From: Akkermansiaceae bacterium
GTDB lineage: Bacteria; Verrucomicrobiota; Verrucomicrobiia; Verrucomicrobiales; Akkermansiaceae
Direction of reading: 5' to 3'
DNA: 6,661 nucleotides
NCBI GenBank assembly: GCA_023300205.1
Contig: JALZVD010000019.1
Span: forward strand, 1-6,661
Below are positions 1 to 6,661 of the stretch, piece by piece (the stretch's first letter is position 1; every line of letters begins with the position of its first letter). The position numbers and the translations under genes are program-made. A model generated the notes under the pieces. That model was not told the origin of the DNA, ran no database searches, and saw nothing but the letters and a program-made list of their open reading frames with translations.

Positions 1-154
1 CTCTGCAAATGCTGCTGCCGCTCCTGATTCGCTTCAAATCCTTTTCCTCCTTTTCCCATACCCCTTTAAGGAAAAATAAATCCTCCCAAACCGCCACCTA
101 ATAATCGCACTTCCTGAGCAGACCTTCACGAACAACAAAAAACTTCACATGAAC

Positions 155-182
155 AAGAATCATCTTCTCTAGGATTCTTTTT
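155..182 (+). terminator. Weak AT-rich hairpin with T-run in the nrtA leader
   Basis: AAGAATC (155-161) pairs perfectly with GATTCTT (173-179) around an 11-nt loop, and the T residues run on to 182. The stem has only two G-C pairs, so it is a poor terminator. It could end an upstream gene, act as a leader attenuator if transcription starts before it, or serve as an operator dyad. If transcription instead starts at the sigma-54-like site downstream, the hairpin lies outside the mRNA. Confidence 0.25.
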
Positions 183-191
183 AAGACCCGA

Positions 192-207
192 TGGTATGCC
201 ACGCGCT
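192..207 (+). promoter_or_regulatory. Candidate sigma-54 (-24/-12) promoter for nrtA
   Basis: TGGTATGCCACGCGCT has the invariant GG (193-194) and GC (205-206) separated by exactly 10 bases, with the expected T before GG and T after GC. It lacks the usual TT just before GC and deviates from TGGCAC in the -24 half. Initiation about 12 nt past GC would give a leader of roughly 20 nt before the ATG at 240, which is reasonable. Sigma-54 control of nitrogen uptake is well known in other bacteria. Its use here is inference, and no activator site was recognised. Confidence 0.3.
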
Positions 208-239
208 AGTCGGCGGTGCCTGCATTAAGCAGTTCCACC

Positions 240-1694
<1,455 letters not shown>

Positions 1695-1720
1695 CCTCCC
1701 TTACTCATCCCAAAAACACC

Positions 1721-1753
1721 AAGAGCCTCGGCATCAGCCGAGGCTCTTTTTTT
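1721..1753 (+). terminator. Intrinsic terminator between nrtA and nrtB
   Basis: AGAGCCTCGGC (1722-1732) pairs perfectly with GCCGAGGCTCT (1737-1747) across the tetraloop ATCA. A1721-T1748 adds a twelfth pair, and T residues run from 1747 to 1753. It lies 26 nt after the nrtA stop. A GC-rich stem followed by seven T residues is a classic Rho-independent terminator. Because the permease and ATPase genes lie downstream in the same direction, it either limits read-through, raising the NrtA-to-NrtB ratio, or separates two transcription units. Confidence 0.93.
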
Positions 1754-1771
1754 CAACTCACCCCACTTCGA

Positions 1772-1799
1772 TCATCCATGGGATGAACCGCGCTCATCC
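1772..1799. repeat. TCATCC inverted/direct repeat cluster upstream of nrtB
   Basis: TCATCC (1772-1777) and GGATGA (1781-1786) form a perfect 6-bp dyad around ATG. A third copy, TCATCC, lies at 1794-1799, 22 bp from the first and so about two helical turns away. A further TCATCC occurs at 1705-1710, before the terminator. The cluster ends about 47 bp before the nrtB start and is a plausible operator for a separate nrtB promoter. No factor is identified, and the hexamer also resembles common codon pairs in this genome, so chance is possible. Confidence 0.3.
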
Positions 1800-1846
1800 C
1801 TCGTGGCGCAGAACCTGCAAACCCACCCCTGCTTCCTACCCTCAAA

Positions 1847-3499
1847 ATGGCTGATACACCCAAAGACAAAATCAAATACGGTCTCCTAAAATTCATCGAC
1901 CTCAGTGGATTCAAGGTCTTCGACCCACCCGTCCGTCTTGCCTTCGGTGAAGACCCCAAAAAACAGATTAACGAGATCGGGAAGTTCATGATCCTTCCCA
2001 TCATCTTCGTCTCCCTTTGTATCTTCCTCTGGAGCGCCGTCGCCCCCACTCACAAGACCAAATCTGGAGCAGCCCCCACCCCCACCCAAGTCTGGGGAGC
2101 TTGGAAAGACAACTCACGCTTCGGCGAACGAGAAAACGAAAAGCTCGAAGACTACGAGCTCTCCGGCGTTGCCCGAACCTCCCGCATCGCGGAAGTCAAA
2201 AGCCGTATCACCGAACTCGAAGCCGACTCCATCAAGCTCGAAGCGGCCTCCACCCTCGCCGCAAAAAAAGGCGCCGCCGTCACCGCCAAACGCATCGCCC
2301 CCCTCACCGCGCAATTCGATAAATTAAAAGCAGAAATCAAAACCGCCAAAGCCACCCGCAAGGCCACCCTCGAAGCCCTCGCCGCAAAAGTAGCCGCTCG
2401 CCAGGCCTCCTCAGACTCCGTCCTCACCCTCGTCCAGCAGCAACTCGACGCCGCTGAAACCGAGAAAGAGCAAAGAAAAATCCTCGATGATCAGGTCAAA
2501 AAAATCCGCGACGATCCTCCCGAAACCATCAAGGAAGCCCAACTCGCCGCCAACAAAATCGCCGACGAAATCCAACACTACAAAAAGCGCCTCTCCATCC
2601 TCAACACCTCCAACAAAGAGGTCAAAAAAGCAGCCCTCCTCGCCAAGGTCGGGGCCGACGAAGCCATCTTAGCCGCTTCCACAAACCCCGCCGAAATCAT
2701 CTCGAAGTCTAAGTCCATCGTCACCAACACCAAAAACGCCGCCTCCGTCGACGAACAAAAATTCGCCCCCACCGCCACCATCGCATGGCAGACGAAGCGC
2801 TCCCTCGCCACCGTCTTCGTCGGCTTCCTCATCGCAGCCGTCGTCGCCATCCCTGTCGGAATCATGTGCGGGCTGAACAAAATCGTGATGGCTTGCCTCA
2901 CCCCTATCATCTCCATTTTCCGCCCCGTCTCACCCGTCGTCTGGCTCCTCATTTTCCAGATCGTCGTCGGGGCCTTCTTCCTCCCAGACCCCGCCAAGCA
3001 CCCCCTCTTCACCACCCTCAACCAAGACTACTGGTTCGGCTGGATCAAGAACCCCATTGCCTTTCTCAACACCAACCCCGCCATGATCTTCTCGGCCTCC
3101 ACCGTCGCGATGTGCTCCCTCTGGCCCGCCCTCGTCAACACCGCTCTCGGCGTCTCCGCGATCGATAAAGATCACCTCAATGTCGCCCGCGTCCTCAAGC
3201 TCGGCTTCTGGGCCCGCCTCTTCAAAATCGTCATCCCCTCCTCCCTCCCCCTCGTCTTCGCCGGCCTCCGCATCTCACTCGGAGTCGGATGGATGGTCCT
3301 CATCGCCGCCGAAGCACTCTCATCATCCGATGGCCTCGGCAAGTTCGTCTGGGACGAATACCAAAACGGATCCTCCCAATCCTTCGCCAACATCATCCTC
3401 GCCTGCTTCATCGTCGGCATCATCGGCTTCTTCCTCGATCGCGTCATGATCATTCTCCAAAAACTCGTCTCCTTCGACGACGGATCAGCCACCGCATAA
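1847..3499 (+). CDS. nrtB: NrtB-type ABC transporter permease with large periplasmic coiled-coil insertion
   Basis: Inner-membrane permease of the Nrt importer, 550 aa, against roughly 270-300 aa in typical NrtB/SsuC-type permeases. The N-terminus (1-46) is cytoplasmic-like, with a membrane segment at 47-66 and a family-like [10 protein letters not shown] at 77-86. Residues about 95-305 are an inserted Ala/Lys/Glu/Gln-rich helical region. The conserved core resumes near 310 ([17 protein letters not shown]). Further membrane segments lie near 319-342, 361-379, 412-434, 464-489 and 514-538. The ABC-permease EAA-type loop that docks the ATPases is visible at about 437-478: NVARVLKLG, then KIVIPSSLP, then [10 protein letters not shown] second enlarged loop lies at about 379-410. 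The ATG at 1847 is the first in frame and gives a basic N-terminus; no Shine-Dalgarno sequence precedes it. It sits 152 nt after nrtA, beyond a terminator, and 5 nt before the first ATPase. Family assignment is firm; the role of the insertion is unknown. Confidence 0.9.
   Translation: MADTPKDKIKYGLLKFIDLSGFKVFDPPVRLAFGEDPKKQINEIGKFMILPIIFVSLCIFLWSAVAPTHKTKSGAAPTPTQVWGAWKDNSRFGERENEKLEDYELSGVARTSRIAEVKSRITELEADSIKLEAASTLAAKKGAAVTAKRIAPLTAQFDKLKAEIKTAKATRKATLEALAAKVAARQASSDSVLTLVQQQLDAAETEKEQRKILDDQVKKIRDDPPETIKEAQLAANKIADEIQHYKKRLSILNTSNKEVKKAALLAKVGADEAILAASTNPAEIISKSKSIVTNTKNAASVDEQKFAPTATIAWQTKRSLATVFVGFLIAAVVAIPVGIMCGLNKIVMACLTPIISIFRPVSPVVWLLIFQIVVGAFFLPDPAKHPLFTTLNQDYWFGWIKNPIAFLNTNPAMIFSASTVAMCSLWPALVNTALGVSAIDKDHLNVARVLKLGFWARLFKIVIPSSLPLVFAGLRISLGVGWMVLIAAEALSSSDGLGKFVWDEYQNGSSQSFANIILACFIVGIIGFFLDRVMIILQKLVSFDDGSATA
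2129..2761 (+). other. Region encoding the helical/coiled-coil insertion in NrtB
   Basis: These codons (residues about 95-305) interrupt the NrtB family between the conserved QVWGAW segment and the first core membrane helix. The translated region has no hydrophobic membrane span and very few aromatics. It is dominated by Ala, Lys, Glu, Asp, Leu and Gln in long helix-compatible runs. A Pro-Pro at 224-225 is the clearest break and could be the tip of a helical hairpin; LNTSNK at 252-257 is another likely break. With the first membrane segment oriented in-to-out, the insertion faces the periplasm. Base composition and codon use match the rest of the gene, so nothing suggests a recent insertion. 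Confidence 0.7.
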
Positions 3500-3504
3500 T
3501 CACC

Positions 3505-4398
3505 ATGAGCTACCTCGAAATCGACAACGCCTCCGTCTCCTTCGGCCCGGTCTCAAATCGCACCCACGTGCTTTCTGACATCAACCTCTCGGTCAAAGAA
3601 AACGAATTCATCGCCGTCATCGGCTTCTCCGGCGCGGGCAAGTCCACCCTCATGTCTCTCCTCTCCGGCCTCCAAACTCCCACCACCGGTGAGGTCCGCA
3701 TGGATGGAAAAGTCATCAAGGAACCCGGCCCCGACCTCGGCATGATGTTCCAAAACTACTCCCTCCTCCCTTGGCTCACCGTCAACGACAACATCCGCCT
3801 CGCCGTCAAAACCGTTTTCCCAAAGCTCTCCAAAAAGGAAGTGACCGAAAAAATCGGCCACTACGTCGACATGGTCAAACTCTCCCACGCCGGTAACAAA
3901 CTCCCGCACGAACTCTCCGGCGGCATGCGCCAGCGCGCCTCACTCGCCCGCACCCTTTCGCTCGACCCCAAGGTCCTCCTCCTCGACGAACCACTCTCCG
4001 CGCTCGATGCCCTCACCCGCTCCGAGCTCCAAGATCAGATCCTCAACATCTGGGAAAGTGACAAACGCACCGTCGTCATGATCACCAACGATGTCGACGA
4101 AGCCGTTCTCATGGCCGATCGCATCGTCCCCCTCACCATGGGTCCAAAAGCCACCCTCGCCGAGCCCTACCTCGTAGGAATGGACCGCCCACGCGAACGC
4201 CAAACCCTCAACGATCACCCCGAGTTCAAACGCCTCAAATCCGAGATCACCAACTACATGATGGGCATCAGTCAAGACTCCCGCGAAACGCGCGACGACA
4301 TCACCCCCATGCCCGATGTCCGGCCAAAAGACTTCTCCCTGCCCACCGCAGGTATCCGTCTTAAAAACAAAGTCTCTCAACCCACTTCCGCAGCCTAA
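3505..4398 (+). CDS. nrtC: Nrt-type ABC transporter ATPase, first subunit (degenerate H-loop)
   Basis: Cytoplasmic ATP-binding subunit, 297 aa, predicted to pair with the next gene product on NrtB. Visible motifs are Walker [10 protein letters not shown] (40-48), Q-loop Q83, signature LSGGMRQR (137-144), Walker B VLLLDEP (157-163, with D161 and E162) and D-loop SALD (165-168). At the H-loop, where the NrtD-like partner has THDVDEA, this protein has TNDVDEA, so N195 replaces the switch His. After the NBD comes a conserved-looking [18 protein letters not shown] segment (228-245), then a polar tail of about 45 residues without the NrtA-like domain fused to cyanobacterial NrtC. The ATG at 3505 was chosen because the family starts there; the frame is open upstream only inside nrtB. 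The gap to nrtB is 5 nt, suggesting translational coupling. The C/D naming is by order and is tentative. Confidence 0.9.
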   Translation: MSYLEIDNASVSFGPVSNRTHVLSDINLSVKENEFIAVIGFSGAGKSTLMSLLSGLQTPTTGEVRMDGKVIKEPGPDLGMMFQNYSLLPWLTVNDNIRLAVKTVFPKLSKKEVTEKIGHYVDMVKLSHAGNKLPHELSGGMRQRASLARTLSLDPKVLLLDEPLSALDALTRSELQDQILNIWESDKRTVVMITNDVDEAVLMADRIVPLTMGPKATLAEPYLVGMDRPRERQTLNDHPEFKRLKSEITNYMMGISQDSRETRDDITPMPDVRPKDFSLPTAGIRLKNKVSQPTSAA

Positions 4399-4410
4399 GC
4401 ACCCCGCCCC

Positions 4411-5313
4411 ATGTCCACCACCGCTGCTCCCCGCGCCGTCGAGATCTACAACCTCGTCAAAGAATACCCGAACCCCTACGGCGATGACTTCCGCGTCGTC
4501 GAGAACTTCAACCTCAACATCCAGGAAGGCGAATTCATCTCCCTCATCGGCCACTCCGGCTGTGGAAAATCCACCGTCCTCACCATGCTCGCTGGGCTCA
4601 ATGAAATCTCCGACGGCGGCATCATCGTTGGTAGAAAAGAGATCGATAGCCCCGGCCCCGACCGCGCCGTCGTCTTCCAATCCCCCTGCCTCATGCCCTG
4701 GCTCAACGCTTTTCAAAACGTCATGCTCGGCGTCAAAAACGTCTACCCACACGCTACCAAGGCCGAGCGCAAACAAATCGTCGAGCACTCCCTTTCCGTC
4801 GTCGGCCTCGCCGACGCCATGAAAAAATACCCGCGCGAACTCTCCGGCGGCATGCAACAACGCGTCGGCATCGCCCGCGCCATCGCCCTCCAACCAAAGG
4901 TCCTCCTCCTAGACGAACCCTTCGGCCGGCTCGACTCCCTCACCCGCATGGAACTCCAAGATGTCATCCTCGACATCCTCGCCCGTGAAAAACTCACCGC
5001 CCTGATCGTCACCCACGACGTCGATGAAGCAGTCTTCATGGCCGACCGCTGCGTCATGATGTCAAACGGCCCCCTCGCCGGAGTCGGAGAGATCCTAGAG
5101 ATCGACTTCCCCCGTCCCCGCAATCGCGTCGAGATTTTCCAAGACCCCAAGTTCTTCGAATACCGCGAGCACCTCCTCGCCTTCCTCGAACAACGCGCCC
5201 ACCTCAAGACCGGCTCCCGCACCTTCTCTAATGGAAACACCATGGGCTACACCGACCAAAAAGGCGCAGACCTCGCCGCCGCCGTCGCCACCCTCGCCAG
5301 CTCCGTCGCCTAG
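4411..5313 (+). CDS. nrtD: Nrt-type ABC transporter ATPase, second subunit
   Basis: Second cytoplasmic ATPase, 300 aa, with a full motif set: Walker [10 protein letters not shown] (47-55), Q-loop Q90, signature LSGGMQQR (144-151), Walker B VLLLDEP (164-170), D-loop GRLD (172-175) and H-loop His at 202 in THDVDEA. The segment after Walker B ([13 protein letters not shown]) and the C-terminal part ([10 protein letters not shown], then YREHLLAFL) resemble the nitrate/taurine/sulfonate importer ATPases, closest to NrtD. The last 35 or so residues form a low-complexity Gly/Ser then Ala-rich tail of unknown role. The start is the first ATG after the upstream stop, with a 12-nt gap and no Shine-Dalgarno sequence. 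With the preceding ATPase carrying Asn at its switch His, this subunit probably supplies the fully canonical hydrolysis site of the heterodimer. The C/D labels are tentative. Confidence 0.9.
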   Translation: MSTTAAPRAVEIYNLVKEYPNPYGDDFRVVENFNLNIQEGEFISLIGHSGCGKSTVLTMLAGLNEISDGGIIVGRKEIDSPGPDRAVVFQSPCLMPWLNAFQNVMLGVKNVYPHATKAERKQIVEHSLSVVGLADAMKKYPRELSGGMQQRVGIARAIALQPKVLLLDEPFGRLDSLTRMELQDVILDILAREKLTALIVTHDVDEAVFMADRCVMMSNGPLAGVGEILEIDFPRPRNRVEIFQDPKFFEYREHLLAFLEQRAHLKTGSRTFSNGNTMGYTDQKGADLAAAVATLASSVA

Positions 5314-5356
5314 ATGAATCAAAGTCATACTTTTTCGGATCGTTCTACCTCAGACA

Positions 5357-5372
5357 TGGCACACCTCACGCT
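5357..5372 (+). promoter_or_regulatory. Candidate sigma-54 (-24/-12) element before the porin gene
   Basis: TGGCACACCTCACGCT has a perfect TGGCAC -24 half and a GC at the right spacing (GG 5358-5359, GC 5370-5371, 10 bases between), followed by T. It lacks TT before GC. It shares the pattern TGG-n-A-nn-CC-n-C-n-CGCT with the element before nrtA. The difficulty is distance: initiation about 12 nt past GC would leave only about 4 nt before the porin ATG, so the mRNA would be almost leaderless. No terminator separates the porin from nrtD, so read-through is an alternative. Confidence 0.3.
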
Positions 5373-5386
5373 CTCACCCGCATGCC

Positions 5387-6640
5387 ATGAAAATTAGCAC
5401 CACACTGACCAGCGCACTCTTCATTGGGTCCTCTCTCCTCTCAATCGCAGGAGAGGAAATCACCCCTACTCTCGGAGTCACCGACACTCCCAACTTCCTC
5501 GAAAAAATCAAATTCAGCGGTGACATCCGAACTCGTTACGAATTCCGCGAAACAGATCCACTCGATGAATCAAACGCTTTCACCACCCGCGCCCGCCTCG
5601 GCCTCACACTCGGAGAGTTTAATGGCTTCTCCGCCTTCGTCGAAGGAGAATTCACCACCGCCACCGGCCGCGACTTCCGCAGTAACCCCACCGGAAACAG
5701 CTCCACCAGCCCCTTCGTCGTAGGCAACACCACCATCGCCGACCCTGACAACGAAGAGCTCAACCAAGCTTATTTAAAATACGCCAAAGACGGCCTCCTC
5801 CTCCAAGTCGGTCGCCAACGCATCATTCGGAACTCAGCCGCCTTCATCGGAAACGTCGGCTGGAGACAAAACGAACAAACCTTCGACGCCGCCCAAATCG
5901 GATATAAAAAGGACCGCTTCTCCGCCACCTACGTCTACTCAGATCGCGTCCAACGCATCTTCGGAGACGATGCCAATGACGCCCTCCCCGGACCTCCCCT
6001 TCGCGACTTCGAGGGAGACTTTCACCTCATCGACCTAGCCTACGAAGCCGACTTCGGTGACATCGGAGGCTACGCTTACCTCCTCGACGTCGACAACAAT
6101 GCCAACGTCGGTGAAAGCAACACCTACGGCGTCTTTGGAAACTACAATAGCTTCTACGCAGAAATCGCCTACCAAGACGGAGATAGCGCACTCGCAAACG
6201 GAGACTACGATGCCATCTACGCGCACTTAAAATACACCAAAAAGTTCAACGACCTCACCCTCATTGGCGCGGTCGAATACTTCACCGAGGACTTTAAAAC
6301 CCCCTTCGCCACCGTCCACGCCTTCAACGGATTTGCCGACGCCTTCGTCCTCCAGCGCATCGGTCTGAACGACGGCCCCGGCGGAAACTTTAACGGCCTC
6401 ACCGACCTCTACGTCGGCATGGTCAAGCCCGGCCTCCCCGGTGGCATCACCGCCAAGGCCTTCCTCCACGCCTTCTTAGACCAAGACCTCGATGACGTCT
6501 ACGGCTACGAAGCCGACCTCGTCCTCGTCAAAAAATTCAACGCCAACCTCACCGGCCTCCTTAAAGCCGCCTACTTCCACGGCGAAGACTTCTACGACGA
6601 CATCAAACAAGTCTCCGTCCAGCTCGACTACAAGTTCTAA
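5387..6640 (+). CDS. Outer-membrane beta-barrel porin, alginate-export-like family
   Basis: Predicted outer-membrane channel of 417 aa. The start at 5387 gives a Sec signal peptide: K2, a hydrophobic stretch to about residue 20 and likely cleavage after A21 (SIA) or G22. The mature part is rich in alternating beta-strands, Gly, Tyr and acidic loops. It ends in Y-K-F with a terminal Phe, the classic barrel-assembly signal. A VGRQRI segment at 141-146 followed by IGNVGWRQNEQTFDAAQI at 154-171 matches the pattern I know from alginate-export-domain (Alginate_exp) porins. The family name does not mean alginate is the substrate, as such barrels serve many small anionic solutes. It lies 73 nt after the second ATPase with no terminator between, so it is likely the outer-membrane entry for the same solute. 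No partner exporter or polysaccharide gene is present. A general porin of unknown selectivity remains possible. Confidence 0.83.
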   Translation: MKISTTLTSALFIGSSLLSIAGEEITPTLGVTDTPNFLEKIKFSGDIRTRYEFRETDPLDESNAFTTRARLGLTLGEFNGFSAFVEGEFTTATGRDFRSNPTGNSSTSPFVVGNTTIADPDNEELNQAYLKYAKDGLLLQVGRQRIIRNSAAFIGNVGWRQNEQTFDAAQIGYKKDRFSATYVYSDRVQRIFGDDANDALPGPPLRDFEGDFHLIDLAYEADFGDIGGYAYLLDVDNNANVGESNTYGVFGNYNSFYAEIAYQDGDSALANGDYDAIYAHLKYTKKFNDLTLIGAVEYFTEDFKTPFATVHAFNGFADAFVLQRIGLNDGPGGNFNGLTDLYVGMVKPGLPGGITAKAFLHAFLDQDLDDVYGYEADLVLVKKFNANLTGLLKAAYFHGEDFYDDIKQVSVQLDYKF

Positions 6641-6661
6641 GCCCCCTCCCACCCCATTCCA

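Larger units (their letters stand above)
1..239 (+). other. Non-coding leader upstream of nrtA
   Basis: I see no supportable gene in this stretch. It is AT-richer than the coding part, with A-rich and pyrimidine-rich tracts. It contains a weak hairpin followed by T residues (155-182) and a sigma-54-like element (192-207), listed separately. No convincing -35/-10 pair was found by eye. A short + frame open from the left edge to a TAA at 77-79 could be the tail of an upstream gene. A minus-strand frame open from an ATG at 59 to the left edge could be the start of a divergent gene. Both are too short and featureless to call. Confidence 0.6.

Noticed and set aside
1..59. Minus-strand open frame from an ATG at 59 running off the left edge
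   Set aside because: Only about 19 codons, Gly/Lys/Gln-rich with no recognisable family; a divergent gene is possible but cannot be supported.
2..79. Plus-strand frame open from the left edge to a TAA at 77-79
   Set aside because: Twenty-five codons without a recognisable motif; another frame is open even further, so neither is diagnostic.
216..239. Upstream in-frame GTG start for nrtA, adding eight residues
   Set aside because: The ATG at 240 places the lipoprotein signal and lipobox exactly at the N-terminus; the extra residues are polar and unneeded.
3289..3504. N-terminal extension of the first ATPase into nrtB
   Set aside because: The extra stretch is an Arg/His/Leu-rich shadow of the nrtB 3' end, and the ABC domain begins normally at the ATG at 3505.
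3940..4893. Long antisense frame of 317 codons across both ATPase genes
   Set aside because: Gly/Asp/Val/Glu-rich translation opposite strongly conserved ATPase genes; explained by C-ending codon bias removing stops on the other strand.
5314..5386. Terminator between nrtD and the porin gene
   Set aside because: No stem followed by a T-run is present; the CTTTTT at 5330-5335 has no hairpin before it.

Overview
The window holds one co-directional gene set on the + strand: a complete NrtA/NrtB/NrtC/NrtD-type ABC importer of the nitrate/nitrite/bicarbonate family, followed by an outer-membrane beta-barrel porin. The proteins indicate a Gram-negative bacterium: a lipoprotein binding protein, a signal peptide, and a barrel ending in Lys-Phe. 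Third positions are strongly C-biased (CTC, ATC, GTC and GCC dominate, CTG is very rare). No start codon has a recognisable Shine-Dalgarno sequence. Together with the expanded NrtB and the alginate-export-like porin, this suggests the Planctomycetota-Verrucomicrobiota group, most likely Verrucomicrobiota. That assignment is inference, because no marker gene is present.

Layout: 1-239 is a non-coding leader with a weak hairpin and a candidate sigma-54 element. 240-1694 encodes the NrtA-like lipoprotein. 1695-1846 is an intergenic gap with a textbook intrinsic terminator (1721-1753) and a cluster of TCATCC half-sites. 1847-3499 encodes an NrtB-like permease almost twice the usual length. 3505-4398 and 4411-5313 encode two different ATPases, packed 5 and 12 nt from their upstream neighbours. 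5314-5386 is a short gap with a second sigma-54-like element. 5387-6640 encodes the porin. The last 21 bases show nothing.

Proposed joint function: the porin admits a small anion across the outer membrane, the tethered NrtA-like protein captures it in the periplasm, and NrtB with the NrtC/NrtD ATPase pair moves it across the inner membrane. The terminator after nrtA probably makes binding protein more abundant than the membrane complex.

The most unusual element is an insertion of about 200 residues, rich in Ala, Lys and Glu and predicted helical or coiled-coil, in the first periplasmic loop of NrtB. Combined with a long Pro/Ala tether on NrtA and a linked porin, it raises the untested possibility of an importer with a periplasm-spanning arm. 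The first ATPase also carries Asn where the catalytic switch His normally sits, so the ATPase pair is probably asymmetric.
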